From contig USPC01000004.1 in assembly GCA_900556605.1 (NCBI GenBank), forward strand, positions 1 through 48,470: 48,470 nt of DNA, written 5' to 3'. Shown piece after piece: positions 33,248-42,027 of this stretch. The stretch comes from an uncultured Collinsella sp. (lineage in GTDB: Bacteria > Actinomycetota > Coriobacteriia > Coriobacteriales > Coriobacteriaceae). Position 1 is the stretch's first letter; each line of letters starts with the position of its first letter. The notes under the pieces are model-generated. The model saw nothing but the letters and a program-made list of their open reading frames with translations. It did not search any database and had not been told where the DNA came from. Made by a program: the position numbers and the translations under genes.

Positions 33248-34531
33248 CTAGCACTGCTCGAGCGCCTGCTCAAGGTCGGCAATCAAATCGGCTGTGTCCT
33301 CGAGGCCGCACGACAGGCGCACCATGTCGGCGGAGATGCCACATGCGATGAGTTCCTCATCGTTCATCTGGCGATGCGTGGCGTTAGCAGGATGCAAGCA
33401 GCAAGTGCGGGCGTCGGCCACGTGCGTGGCAATCTGGGCGAGCTTGAGGCTCTTCATAAAGGTCTCGGCCGCCGCGCGACCACCGTTAAAGCCAAAGCTC
33501 ACGACGCCGCAGGTACCGTTGGGCATGTACTTCTGAGCCAGGTCATAGTACTTGTCGCCCTCCAGGCCCGGATAGCTCACGAAGCGCACCTTGGGATGGC
33601 TCTGCAGGAACTTGGCAACGGCCAGGCCGTTCTCGCAATGACGCGGCATGCGCACATGCAGGCTCTCGAGCGAGCTGTTCAAGAAAAACGCCGCCTGCGG
33701 GTTCTGCATAGGACCAAGATCGCGCATGAGCTGCGCGGTAGCCTTGGTAATGAAGGCGCCCTCGCGACCGAACTTCTCGGCATACGTCACGCCGTGGTAG
33801 CTCTCGTCGGGCGTGGTGAGACCCGGGAACTTGTCCGCATGGGCCATCCAGTCAAACTGGCCGTGGTCGACGATCACGCCACCCAGGTAGGCCGCATGGC
33901 CATCCATGTACTTAGTGGTGGAGTGCGTGACGATGTCGGCGCCCCACTCAAAGGGACGGCACATCACGGGCGTCGGGAAGGTGTTGTCGACCATCAGCGG
34001 TACGCCGTGGTCGTGCGCGGCCTTGGCAAAGCGCTCAATATCGAGCACGGCAAGGGCGGGGTTAGCAATCGTCTCGCCAAAGACAAGCTTGGTGTTGGGC
34101 TGGAGGGCTGCCTCGAGCTCCTCGTCGGTGCAGTCGGGGGCAACGAACGTGCAGGTCAGACCCATGCGCTCCATGGTATGGGCGAGCAGGTTGTAGGTAC
34201 CGCCGTAGATAGCAGAGCTTGCGACCACGTGATCGCCGGCGCCGGCCACGTTAAAGATCGCGAGGAAGTTCGCAGCCATGCCCGAGCTCGTGAGCATCGC
34301 AGCGGTACCGCCCTCCATCTCGCAGATCTTGGCGGCAACCAGATCGCACGTGGGGTTCTGCAGACGGCTGTAGAAGTAGCCCGACTCCTCCAAGTCGAAC
34401 AGCTTGCCCATGTGCTCGGACGTGTCGTACTTCCACGTGGTTGACTGGTAGATAGGCACCTGACGCGGCTCTGCATCACCCGGGCGATAACCGCCCTGAA
34501 CACACGTCGTACCGATGGTCTGCTCGCTCAT
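33248..34531 (-). CDS. metY: O-acetylhomoserine (thiol)-lyase / aminocarboxypropyltransferase
   Basis: A 427-aa PLP enzyme that makes homocysteine (or methionine) from O-acetylhomoserine and sulfide (or methanethiol). The PLP lysine is in THSTTKYMDGH. Other family stretches are YSRLQNPT, TSSGMAANFLAI and VDNTFPTP. The length fits MetY, not the shorter MetB/MetC. The start at 34531 follows AAGGGAGCTAGAT. No SAM riboswitch was seen upstream. Confidence 0.92.
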   Translation of the reverse strand: MSEQTIGTTCVQGGYRPGDAEPRQVPIYQSTTWKYDTSEHMGKLFDLEESGYFYSRLQNPTCDLVAAKICEMEGGTAAMLTSSGMAANFLAIFNVAGAGDHVVASSAIYGGTYNLLAHTMERMGLTCTFVAPDCTDEELEAALQPNTKLVFGETIANPALAVLDIERFAKAAHDHGVPLMVDNTFPTPVMCRPFEWGADIVTHSTTKYMDGHAAYLGGVIVDHGQFDWMAHADKFPGLTTPDESYHGVTYAEKFGREGAFITKATAQLMRDLGPMQNPQAAFFLNSSLESLHVRMPRHCENGLAVAKFLQSHPKVRFVSYPGLEGDKYYDLAQKYMPNGTCGVVSFGFNGGRAAAETFMKSLKLAQIATHVADARTCCLHPANATHRQMNDEELIACGISADMVRLSCGLEDTADLIADLEQALEQC

Positions 34532-34761
34532 ATCTAGCTCCCTTGCCTGGGTTACGTTTTATTCGGTTCACGATACCGCTACCCCGCACCCCTCTCAACC
34601 CATCCCCAAGGTAGGTTATGGGACAAATTGATCAGGGGTATTTATCTCAAGCCTTGGGCATTTGCTCGATAGATAAAAACGAGGCATACATGAAGCTCTC
34701 GATGATTACATGCCCCGTCACGGGTACCATAGGCGAGTACACCGTGACCAAGGAGACAACG

Positions 34762-35208
34762 ATGAAGCAAATCGATACGGCCCAGCTCGACATCACCGCC
34801 TGTCAGGCTCAGGCTGCCGAATACCACGCCCGCGGCTTTAACTGCGCCCAGGCCGTCGCCTGCACGCTCGCTCCCGCCGTCGGGCTCGACCCCCAAGTCG
34901 CCTTTACCCTCACCGAGGGCTTTGGCGCCGGCATGGGCGGCATGACCGAAACCTGCGGCGCCATCTCGGGTGCCGTGGCCATCATGGGCTTTGTAATGAG
35001 CGACGGCATGGAAAATCCCAAGACCAAGGGCCAGACCTACAAGCTGTCGCGCGAGATCGCCAAGCGTTTTGGCGAGAAGAACACGACGACCGTCTGCGGC
35101 ACGCTCAAGGGCGTCGGATCGGATAAGGGTCCGCTCCGCAGCTGCCCTGGCTGCATCGACGATGCCGTCGAGATCGCCTGTGATGTGCTAAAGCAGCTCG
35201 CCGAGTAG
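34762..35208 (+). CDS. C_GCAxxG_C_C family redox-type protein
   Basis: A 148-aa protein with the family pattern: GFNCAQAVACTL (first Cys), GFGAGMGGMTETCGAISGA (the GCAxxG-type core) and CPGC near the C-terminus. Members are thought to bind a metal or Fe-S cluster and are common in anaerobes; no reaction is established. The ATG at 34762 follows AAGGAGACAACG; longer in-frame starts at 34618 and 34690 run through the promoter region and are not favoured. It is divergent from metY. Confidence 0.85.
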   Translation: MKQIDTAQLDITACQAQAAEYHARGFNCAQAVACTLAPAVGLDPQVAFTLTEGFGAGMGGMTETCGAISGAVAIMGFVMSDGMENPKTKGQTYKLSREIAKRFGEKNTTTVCGTLKGVGSDKGPLRSCPGCIDDAVEIACDVLKQLAE

Positions 35209-35220
35209 ACGGCAGCAACA

Positions 35221-35272
35221 TAAAACGACGGCCGGCGCGCTTGGGATCCATCCAAAAGTACGCTGGCCGTCG
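35221..35272 (-). terminator. Terminator between convergent genes (yigZ side)
   Basis: CGACGGCC arms with further imperfect pairing (GCG/CGC) around an AT-containing loop. On the minus strand a TTTTA tract follows, so it terminates the YigZ-family gene. Confidence 0.7.
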
Positions 35273-35275
35273 CCG

Positions 35276-35914
35276 TTAGAACTCGGCAAATTCGGGGGCG
35301 CCGACCTCAATCTCCTCGCGCCCCGCCATAAGCTCGCGCATCTTAGCGCAAAATGGCTCCTGCTCCCCCGCCTTAAACACCAAATGAAGTGTCACGGCAT
35401 CCGCGTAATCGGTATCCGAAACCTTGGCACCCGAATCCTGCGCCAAACGAAGCACCTGCTCATACTGCGGATAGGCCACATGCACGTCAACCGGCACGAC
35501 ACTCGTCATCTCGACGATCTGCCCGGCCTCCCGAGCAGTTGCCACCGCCGCCTGCGTCGCCGCGGTATAGGCGCGCACCAAGCCACCAGGCCCCAACAGC
35601 GTGCCACCAAAATAGCGCGTCACTACGCAGCAAACATTTTTGAGTCCCGCACCGCGCAATACCTCGAGCGTCGGCATACCGCTCGTGCGACTCGGCTCAC
35701 CGTCATCGCTCTGGCGCTCGCGTCCATCGACCAAAATCCACGCGGGTACATTATGTCGAGCGTCGTAATGACGCTTGCGAACCATCTCGATAAAGGCATT
35801 CGCCTCATCCTCGGACTCAATATGGACCAGCTGGGCAATAAATCGGCTCTTGCGGTCCACAAACTCGCCCGAAGCCTCAATATTCGACTGCAGAGTAAAA
35901 TAGCTGTCCAACAA
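35276..35914 (-). CDS. YigZ/IMPACT family protein
   Basis: A 212-aa protein with the UPF0029/IMPACT N-terminal domain: SRFIAQLVHIESEDEA, RHYDARHNVPAWIL, DDGEPSRTSGMPTLEVLRG and RYFGGTLLGPGGLVRAY, and a C-terminal DUF1949-like part. The biochemical role is not settled. It appears to start at TTG (35914 or 35911) with GAGGGG close upstream; no ATG is suitably placed. Confidence 0.88.
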   Translation of the reverse strand: MLDSYFTLQSNIEASGEFVDRKSRFIAQLVHIESEDEANAFIEMVRKRHYDARHNVPAWILVDGRERQSDDGEPSRTSGMPTLEVLRGAGLKNVCCVVTRYFGGTLLGPGGLVRAYTAATQAAVATAREAGQIVEMTSVVPVDVHVAYPQYEQVLRLAQDSGAKVSDTDYADAVTLHLVFKAGEQEPFCAKMRELMAGREEIEVGAPEFAEF

Positions 35915-35992
35915 AGCCCCTCAACAACAAGCAAAGCAACAAACAGCCTCAATAATACGGCAAAGGCCGTACCGATTGTCAGGGTAACAAAA

Positions 35993-36360
35993 ATGCCAAG
36001 TGGGCCTGTAAGCCGGGTTCTGTCGTGAACGGTCATTTATCTTGTCTGCACGTTACCGTGCAGCTCCACGCACGCTACCCGAACGCGGACCGGGCCGGCC
36101 CATAGCGTTCCTATTCGCGCTTGCTCCGGATGGGGCTTGCCAAGCCGCCGTGTTGCCACGACGCTGGTGGTCTCTTACACCACCGTTTCAGCTTTTCCCT
36201 TTACACCTTGCGGCGCAGGTGGGAGTCTTCTTTTCTGCGGCGCTTTCCGTCGGATCACTCCGCCCGGCCGTTAGCCGGCATCCCGCCCTCTGGAGCCCGG
36301 ACTTTCCTCACGCGTGCTGCAAACAGCACATCGCGCGACCGTCCGGCCCACTCAGCAGTG
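35993..36360 (-). ncRNA. rnpB: RNase P RNA, bacterial class A
   Basis: The catalytic RNA that trims tRNA 5' ends. The 5' core has GAGGAAAGTCCGGGCTCC (P4 strand) and the 3' core has ACAGAACCCGGCTTACAGG. The ends GAGTGGGCC and GGCCCACTT pair as P1. A TTTTTG tract follows the 3' end, and a TACACT box at 36370-36365 upstream is a likely -10. Ends are approximate to a few bases. Confidence 0.95.
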
Positions 36361-36441
36361 CAAGAGTGTAGCACACCGTTGCCGCAGGCAATGGCACAAC
36401 ACAAGCGTTCGACACGATAAACCAAGAACCACGCCATGCAG

Positions 36442-36557
36442 TACAATAGGATCGTCGATGGGCAACGTCGTCAGTCGAGACACGACCGCGCTCCGCACCC
36501 CTCCGTCTACTCGGTGCGTTCCCGCCTCCTCCCCGAGGCGGGATGTCGGCATTTTTT
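36442..36557 (+). other. Possible small transcript in the gap upstream of rnpB
   Basis: The 36361-36621 gap has no convincing protein gene. On the plus strand it has a TACAAT box (36442-36447), a CGCACC/GGTGCG hairpin, a strong CCCGCCTC/GAGGCGGG hairpin (36521-36542) and a T-run at 36552-36557. No good -35 box is present and the T-run is 9 nt after the stem, so this is only a candidate. Confidence 0.3.
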
Positions 36558-36621
36558 ATGCACCGACAACCCAATAGCCTGTGGATAGCCCCCGGGCGGC
36601 ATTGCGCATCTCGGCGCCAAA

Positions 36622-36660
36622 TGCAAAAAGGGACCCGTCCATTGCGGACGGATCCCTTAA
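36622..36660 (-). terminator. Terminator after rpsA
   Basis: On the minus strand, AAGGGATCCGTCC and GGACGGGTCCCTT pair with one mismatch around 5 nt and are followed by TTTTTGC. It lies about 20 nt after the rpsA stop. Confidence 0.9.
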
Positions 36661-36682
36661 AACAAGTGATCGTCAAACCGAT

Positions 36683-37849
36683 TTACTCGGCGTCGGTCTC
36701 CTCGTCCTTCTTCTCGGAAGGCAGCGGGGTAACCTCGATCTCGACGCCCAGAGTCTCAGCAGCAGACTTCATGGACAGGGAGATACGACGACGGTCGAGG
36801 TCGATCTCCATGACCTTGACCTGAACCTTGTCGCCCACATGGGTGACCTGAGAAGGCTGATCAACGTGCTTGTTGGCCATCTCGGAGATGTGCACCAGGC
36901 CCTCGATGCCCTCGCCCAGGTCGACGAAAGCGCCGAACGGGACAAGCTTGGTCACAGTGCCCTCGACGATAGCGCCGACGGGGTACTTCTTGACCAGTGC
37001 GCGCCACGGATCCTCGGTGGTCTGCTTGAGACCCAGGGAGATGCGCTCGCGGTTGAGATCGACGTCGAGAACCTCGACCTCGACCTCCTGGCCGACCTTG
37101 ACAACCTCGGAAGGATGGTTGACGTGGTTCCAGGAGAGCTCGGAGATGTGGATGAGGCCGTCGATACCGCCGAGGTCGACGAAGGCGCCGAAGTCGACGA
37201 TGGAGGAAACGGTGCCCTGGAGACGCATGCCAGACTTGAGCTTGGACAGGATCTCGGAGCGCTCGGCCTTACGGGACTCCTCGAGCACGACGCGACGGGA
37301 GAGGACGACGTTGTTACGGTTGCGGTCCATCTCGATGACGCGAGCCTCGATGCGGGTGCCCATGTAGGAGGTGAGGTCCTTGACGCGACGGAGGTCGACG
37401 AGGGAAGCGGGCAGGAAGCCACGCAGGCCGATGTCGAGGATCAGGCCGCCCTTGACAACCTCGATAACCTCGCCCTCGACGTTCTCGCCGGAGTTGAACT
37501 TCTCCTCGATGCGGTTCCAAGCACGCTCGTACTCGGCACGCTTCTTGGACAGGACCAGACGACCGTCCTTGTCCTCCTTCTGGAGAACCAGAGCCTCGAT
37601 GGGATCACCGAGTGCAACGATGTCTGCAGGGTTAGCGTCCTTGCGGATGGACAGCTCGCGGACCGGGATAACGCCCTCGGACTTGAATCCGATGTCAACG
37701 AGCACCTCGTCATGCTCGATCTTAACGACAGTGCCGTTAACGAGATCGCCCTCATCAAAGTCGGTAATCGTACCGTCGATGAGGTTGTTCATCTCCTCCT
37801 CGTTGACATCGTCAAGAGAGAAAATGGACGAGTTCTGAATCTCACTCAA
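36683..37849 (-). CDS. rpsA: 30S ribosomal protein S1
   Basis: A 388-aa protein with four S1 RNA-binding repeats, seen as VDIGFKSEGVIPVREL, LDIGLRGFLPASLVD, VDFGAFVDLGGIDGLIHISELSW and VPFGAFVDLGEGIEGLVHISEMA. Four repeats and an acidic tail (EKKDEETDAE) are usual for actinobacterial and firmicute S1, against six in E. coli. It recruits mRNA to the ribosome. The start appears to be TTG at 37849 preceded by AAAGGGGTCCACC; no better start fits the conserved N-terminus. Confidence 0.95.
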   Translation of the reverse strand: MSEIQNSSIFSLDDVNEEEMNNLIDGTITDFDEGDLVNGTVVKIEHDEVLVDIGFKSEGVIPVRELSIRKDANPADIVALGDPIEALVLQKEDKDGRLVLSKKRAEYERAWNRIEEKFNSGENVEGEVIEVVKGGLILDIGLRGFLPASLVDLRRVKDLTSYMGTRIEARVIEMDRNRNNVVLSRRVVLEESRKAERSEILSKLKSGMRLQGTVSSIVDFGAFVDLGGIDGLIHISELSWNHVNHPSEVVKVGQEVEVEVLDVDLNRERISLGLKQTTEDPWRALVKKYPVGAIVEGTVTKLVPFGAFVDLGEGIEGLVHISEMANKHVDQPSQVTHVGDKVQVKVMEIDLDRRRISLSMKSAAETLGVEIEVTPLPSEKKDEETDAE

Positions 37850-38164
37850 AGGTGGACCCCTTTCGAACTACGGGGCCCCGATTGCTAGGACCTACAGAAG
37901 GGTGCGACAAGCACACAACGTTTAGGAACACTCGGGAGCCGACAGATACTAATGTGACGCTTATGCAATCACGTTCGTATAGGTTACGGGGAAATCATTT
38001 CGATTTCAAGCGTGAACTGCGATTTTTTACTCGTATGGAGACTTTTTCGCAATCTTGTGGACGACCGTCTCCATAAGTTGACGATAGGCAGTTAGGCATA
38101 CGGCTTTGGGGTAAAGTATCCGGAGCCAACGATTCTGGAACGATTTATCGAGAAAGGTGCCCGC
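37850..38164. other. Divergent intergenic region between rpsA and a HAD gene
   Basis: 315 bp with no convincing gene. It must hold the rpsA promoter. An 8-bp inverted repeat ATGGAGAC/GTCTCCAT lies at 38035-38042 and 38067-38074, and a TTGACG near 38078 could be a -35 for the HAD gene, but no -10 at a proper distance was found. Confidence 0.4.
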
Positions 38165-38923
38165 GTGCTCAAAGCAGTCGTTTTCGATATGGACGAGACG
38201 CTTCTTAGCATCAACCTCAACGCGTTCATCCTTCGCTATTTTAAGGATGTCTCGTCGATGCTCGCGGATATCGGACGCCGCAGCCGCGGTGGCACGATGG
38301 CACGCCTCGGCACCATCCTGGTCGACCTCAACGCCAACCGCCGAAGCGGCACGGACAACCGCACCAATCTTGAGTTTTACCGCACCGAGGTCGAGCGCCG
38401 ATGCGGCATCTGTCTCTCCGATCCCCTCATCTACGAGGCGTTTACCTACTACGACCGCGAAGTGCTTCCGCACAAGAATGACGATGTCATCAACGCCCAC
38501 GCCATGCCGGGCGCGCACGCCGCGCTTCAGGCCGTACAGGACGCAGGGCTGCGCTGCGCGCTCTTTACCAACCCCAGCTTTCCGCAGGGGGCCATCGAGT
38601 GCCGCATGGGTTGGGGTGACCTGGCCGACGCCCCCTTTGAGCTCGTCACGCACATGGGAAACACCACCCGCTGCAAGCCCGATGCCACCTACTATCTCGA
38701 GCAGCTGCAGGTGATGGGACTCGAGCCGCACGAGGTCCTTATGGTGGGCAACGACCCCAAGCGGGACTTCCCCAGCCCCGACTGCGGTATCCAAACCGCC
38801 TATGTTGGCCAGGGAAAACCCAGCCGAGCCACCTGGCACGGAACCATGGAAGACTTCGCCCGCGACTTTAACGCCGTAATCGAAGCCTTCTACGAACACC
38901 AAGTAGCCGACGAACTGTCATAG
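38165..38923 (+). CDS. HAD-superfamily hydrolase
   Basis: A 252-aa protein. Motif I is VVFDMDETLL with Asp8 and Asp10, motif II LFTNPS and motif IV VGNDPKRDF. A helical cap of about 90 residues follows motif I, as in subfamily IA phosphatases. Substrate not predictable. Starts at GTG 38165 with GAAAGGTGCCCGC upstream; an ATG is not available nearby. Confidence 0.85.
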   Translation: MLKAVVFDMDETLLSINLNAFILRYFKDVSSMLADIGRRSRGGTMARLGTILVDLNANRRSGTDNRTNLEFYRTEVERRCGICLSDPLIYEAFTYYDREVLPHKNDDVINAHAMPGAHAALQAVQDAGLRCALFTNPSFPQGAIECRMGWGDLADAPFELVTHMGNTTRCKPDATYYLEQLQVMGLEPHEVLMVGNDPKRDFPSPDCGIQTAYVGQGKPSRATWHGTMEDFARDFNAVIEAFYEHQVADELS

Positions 38924-38965
38924 GACCCCTCCCACCAAACAAAATAGCGCCGCAGGTTGAGAAAA

Positions 38966-38995
38966 ATGTGACAAATAGACCGTCCCTTGTCACAT
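38966..38995. repeat. Degenerate copy of the ATGTGACAA palindrome
   Basis: Arms ATGTGACAA/TTGTCACAT with a central GAC-c-GTC and mismatches between. Poly-T follows on the minus strand, but no minus-strand gene ends here. It is related to the xpt terminator at 31001 and lies about 40 bp left of the insertion sequence. Confidence 0.65.
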
Positions 38996-39157
38996 TACAA
39001 AGACAACGCCGATGTTATGGCAACGACAGACACTATGACCCAATCCGAGGGCACTAAAAAGATAGGAGCCCCCGCTCGTGACCGCGGGTCGGGGCTGCGA
39101 CAATGATGTTGAAGTGCCATAGGCGCAGCCGCGCCGCAACGAGGTTGGGAGGCTCCC

Positions 39158-40279
39158 ATGCCAAAGTATTCTACCGCGTTCGGGATGGACGTCCACCTGA
39201 GGTCGACCACCATCTGCGCCCTCGACGCGGACACCGGCGAGGCCGTGACGAGGAGGTTCTCCGGCAACCCCTGGGGCGAGATCGCCGGGTGGATGGATGG
39301 GTTCCCCGGGCCGTCGCTCGCGGCCTACGAGAGCGGCTACCTCGGCTTCGCCCCGCAGAGGGAGCTCGCCGGGCTCGGCGTCGAGTGCGTCGTCGCCGCG
39401 GTCTCGAAGATCCCCAGGTCGGCCGCCGACTCGGCCTCCAAGAACGACAGGAACGACGCCGCCAGGATGGCCAAGGCGATACTCGCCCACGACATCTCCC
39501 CCGTATGGGTCCCCTCCCCCGAGGTCGAAGGCATCAGGGACCTCGCCGGCGCCTACGACGGGGCGACCGCGCGCCTGGCGACCGCCAAGCAGCGGCTGCT
39601 CGCCTTCCTCGCAAAGCGGGGGTTCGTCTACGGCGGCACCACGCCCGCCGGCAACCCGAGGAAGTACTGGACCTACGACTTCCTGAGGTGGCTCGACAAG
39701 GTCAGGCCGGAGGACGATGGCGGGGTTCGGACGCTCGCCGCCCTGAGGAACGAGGTCGAGGCCGCGGCGGAGGCCCGGGCGGACCTGCTCTCCGAGTACA
39801 GGGCCGCCGTGGATGCCAGCCCGATCGCCGCGGAGGTGGCCGCCCTCCAGTCGATCAAGGGCTGCGCCTTCGCGCTGGCCGCAGCCTTCTCGGCCGAGGT
39901 CGGCGACTTCACGAGGTTCCGTTCCGGAAGGCAGGTCACGGCCTATTTCGGCCTCGCGCCGAGTCAGAGGTCGAGTGGCGGCTCCGTGCGGCTCGGAGGC
40001 GCCAGCGGTGCGGGCAACGCGCTCGTGAGGAAGCTGGCCGTTGAGGGTTCATGGTGCTACGCCGCGGCACGGCACCAGCCGAAGCTCATGCCGAGGGACA
40101 CGGGCGTGCCCCTCGAGATAAGGATGCACGGGAGGAAGGGGTCCGAGCGGCTCCTGCGGCGGCGCGAGGAGATGCTCGCCCGCGGCATGCCCGCGGCGAA
40201 GGCCAACGCGGCCACCGCGGCCGAGCTCGTGAGGTGGCTCTGGGCCCTCGGCATGATGTGCCGGGAGGGCGCGGAATAG
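39158..40279 (+). CDS. IS110/IS1111-family DEDD transposase
   Basis: A 373-aa recombinase. The N-terminal RuvC-like domain has GMDVHL with Asp11, YESG with Glu, and NDRNDAARMA with the last two acidic residues. The C-terminal Transposase_20 domain has SIKGCAFALAAAFSAE, VTAYFGLAPSQRSSG and a Ser-containing SGAGNALVRKL. Arg is often coded by AGG, unlike the CGC/CGT-rich neighbours, which suggests recent transfer. The ATG at 39158 follows GGTTGGGAGGCTCCC. The open frame is intact, so it may be active. Confidence 0.93.
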   Translation: MPKYSTAFGMDVHLRSTTICALDADTGEAVTRRFSGNPWGEIAGWMDGFPGPSLAAYESGYLGFAPQRELAGLGVECVVAAVSKIPRSAADSASKNDRNDAARMAKAILAHDISPVWVPSPEVEGIRDLAGAYDGATARLATAKQRLLAFLAKRGFVYGGTTPAGNPRKYWTYDFLRWLDKVRPEDDGGVRTLAALRNEVEAAAEARADLLSEYRAAVDASPIAAEVAALQSIKGCAFALAAAFSAEVGDFTRFRSGRQVTAYFGLAPSQRSSGGSVRLGGASGAGNALVRKLAVEGSWCYAAARHQPKLMPRDTGVPLEIRMHGRKGSERLLRRREEMLARGMPAAKANAATAAELVRWLWALGMMCREGAE

Positions 40280-40541
40280 ACATGGCCCCCGTCCCGGCGA
40301 GCCGGGCGGCCTTCGGGGATACCCCCTATTTCGCTGTGCGCGCGGAGCCCTCCGCATGCGCCTCGACAGACTTGGGGAACCCCGCCGAAGGAATGGAGTG
40401 CGGGCCGGCAGAACGGTATCCGCGGATATGAGACTGAGCCGAAGGCGTCGACGACATGCCGGGGGCGGACCGGGACGGGTTAACGGCAGGCCCCGCCGAC
40501 CGATTGCAAGCGGTCGGCGGGGCCATTGTGGCTCTTGACAG
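40280..40541 (+). ncRNA. Candidate guide (bridge/seek) RNA region of the IS1111-type element
   Basis: 262 nt between the transposase stop and the right inverted repeat hold no gene but several strong hairpins, including GGCCCCGCCGACCG/CGGTCGGCGGGGCC near 40493-40528. In IS110-family elements a structured RNA from a noncoding end guides target choice; in the IS1111 branch it comes from the right end. The assignment rests on position and folding only. Confidence 0.5.
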
Positions 40542-40562
40542 CGGATTGGGTCATATGAGCGA

Positions 40563-40661
40563 AAGCCCGCCAGAGCGAGCAAGGTGCCTTGAAACAAGGC
40601 GGCATTGACCTTCTGGTCATGCCGCCGAAGTTGAAAGGCAGATTGCCGCTCTGGCGGGCTT
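40563..40661. repeat. 99-nt nested palindrome beside the IS right end
   Basis: Perfect 15-bp arms AAGCCCGCCAGAGCG/CGCTCTGGCGGGCTT enclose an inner GGCGGCATTGACC/GGTCATGCCGCC stem. It begins 8 bp outside the IS right repeat, so it is part of the flank. It may have been the target feature, or may serve as a transcription barrier after the cyuA-like gene. Confidence 0.75.
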
Positions 40662-40676
40662 GCAGCGTCGGCCGGT

Positions 40677-40698
40677 CCGCCGTTCGGTAGAACGGCGG
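40677..40698 (-). terminator. Hairpin after the L-cysteine desulfidase gene
   Basis: Perfect 9-bp stem CCGCCGTTC/GAACGGCGG with a 4-nt loop, 10 nt past the stop codon. No U-tract follows, so termination is uncertain. Confidence 0.45.
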
Positions 40699-40707
40699 AA
40701 CCAATAA

Positions 40708-42027
40708 CTAACAGACTCGAGTCTTGCCGATCATGATGTTGAGGATCTCGACATCGGTATCTTTCATACCTACACGGCCCACGTAGCCCATGCTGGCGAT
40801 TGTCTGCTCGACGGTATCCTGGATCAGGCCCTCACCGGCGCGGAAGCCGCGACCCTGCATGGCCATATCGTGACCCAGAATCGCCGCATCGACGGCAGCG
40901 GAAATCTTGGCGGCACAGCTTGCCTTGGCGCCATCGCACACGATGCCGCCCACGTTACCGAGCGTGTTCGAGACCGTCGCGCCAATCTGCTCGCGCGTGC
41001 CACCACACAGCCATGTAATCGCAGCGCCGGCGCCACACGCGGCGCAAATAGCACCGCAAAACGCCGAGAGCGCACCAATATAGCTCTTGATATGCACGGC
41101 GATAAGATCGGACAGCATCACGGCGCGCACCAGGCGATCGTGGTCGCAGCGCAGGTACTCGGCATACTCCATAACGGGCAGTGCGCAGGTAATGCCCTGG
41201 TTGCCCGAGCCGCACACAATGGCGACCGGCAGCGCACAGCCGTTCATGCGGGCGTCGGACCCGGCGGCCGCACGAGCGCGGGCACGGCAGGCGACGTCAT
41301 CGGCACGAGCACCCAGCAGCGTACGGCCGACCTCGGCGCCCCAAGCGTGCGCCAGGCCCTCGGCACTGATCGCACCGTTCAGCTCAATCTGGCGCTCAAC
41401 GGCAGCGCGGGCGTCCTCAATGTCACCGTCCTCGATAAAGTCGATGATGGTCTCGATCGACATGGGCGTGTCGGCGCTATCTGCCGCGCGCTCGGCCACG
41501 ACGCGCTCGGCGCAGGCGGCACACTCCCCCGCCGACTTGCCGCATACCGGAATACCGTCGAGCGTATGGCACGTGACATTAGTGTGGTGGTCGGTAATCT
41601 CGACGACCGCGGTATGGCCTCCGGCTGTAGCAGACACCTTGATGTAGAGGTTAGGCACACCCTCGACAAGCGACACATCGCAGTAGTCCGTATCAGCAAG
41701 CAGCTCGGCCACGCGGGCGCGATCCGCGTCATCGACACTCTCGAGCACCTCGAGCGCGCTCTTGGCGTCGCCGCCCACGGCGCCCAGCACGGCCGCCGCT
41801 TCAATACCGTGCATACCGCCCGAGTTGGGCACGGTCACGCTCTTAACGTTCTTGATGATGTTGCCCGAGCAGGCGACATCCATATGATCGGGTTCGCAAC
41901 CGAGCGTCTGGCTCGCCAGCGCCGCTGCATAGGCAACGGCAATAGGCTCGGTGCAGCCGAGCGCACAGACAAGCTCGCGGTTCAAAACATCGCAAAACGC
42001 GGTATCACGAAGGGAATCGGCAGACAT
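40708..42027 (-). CDS. cyuA: L-cysteine desulfidase family protein (CyuA/YhaM, UPF0597)
   Basis: A 439-aa Fe-S lyase related to the alpha subunit of L-serine dehydratase. Conserved parts are LVCALGCTEPIAVAYAAA, VPNSGGMHGIEAAA, IVCGSGNQGITCALPV and CDGAKASCAAK, with Cys that can bind a [4Fe-4S] cluster. Characterised members degrade L-cysteine to pyruvate, ammonia and sulfide. The start at 42027 follows AGGAGATACCT. It is a possible sulfide source in the same genome as the sulfur/selenium cluster, though not linked to it. Confidence 0.88.
   Translation of the reverse strand: MSADSLRDTAFCDVLNRELVCALGCTEPIAVAYAAALASQTLGCEPDHMDVACSGNIIKNVKSVTVPNSGGMHGIEAAAVLGAVGGDAKSALEVLESVDDADRARVAELLADTDYCDVSLVEGVPNLYIKVSATAGGHTAVVEITDHHTNVTCHTLDGIPVCGKSAGECAACAERVVAERAADSADTPMSIETIIDFIEDGDIEDARAAVERQIELNGAISAEGLAHAWGAEVGRTLLGARADDVACRARARAAAGSDARMNGCALPVAIVCGSGNQGITCALPVMEYAEYLRCDHDRLVRAVMLSDLIAVHIKSYIGALSAFCGAICAACGAGAAITWLCGGTREQIGATVSNTLGNVGGIVCDGAKASCAAKISAAVDAAILGHDMAMQGRGFRAGEGLIQDTVEQTIASMGYVGRVGMKDTDVEILNIMIGKTRVC

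Larger units (their letters stand above)
39034..40555 (+). mobile_element. IS110-family insertion sequence, IS1111-type
   Basis: About 1.52 kb. A 14-bp inverted repeat TATGACCCAATCCG lies at 39034-39047 and, inverted, at 40542-40555. Such subterminal repeats plus a single transposase gene and a long noncoding right end are features of the IS1111 subgroup; ordinary IS110 members lack inverted repeats. True ends probably lie a few bases outside the repeats. No target duplication is expected for this family. The element appears complete. Confidence 0.85.

Noticed and set aside
34532..34761. SAM riboswitch upstream of metY
   Set aside because: No recognisable SAM aptamer core or terminator in the metY leader.
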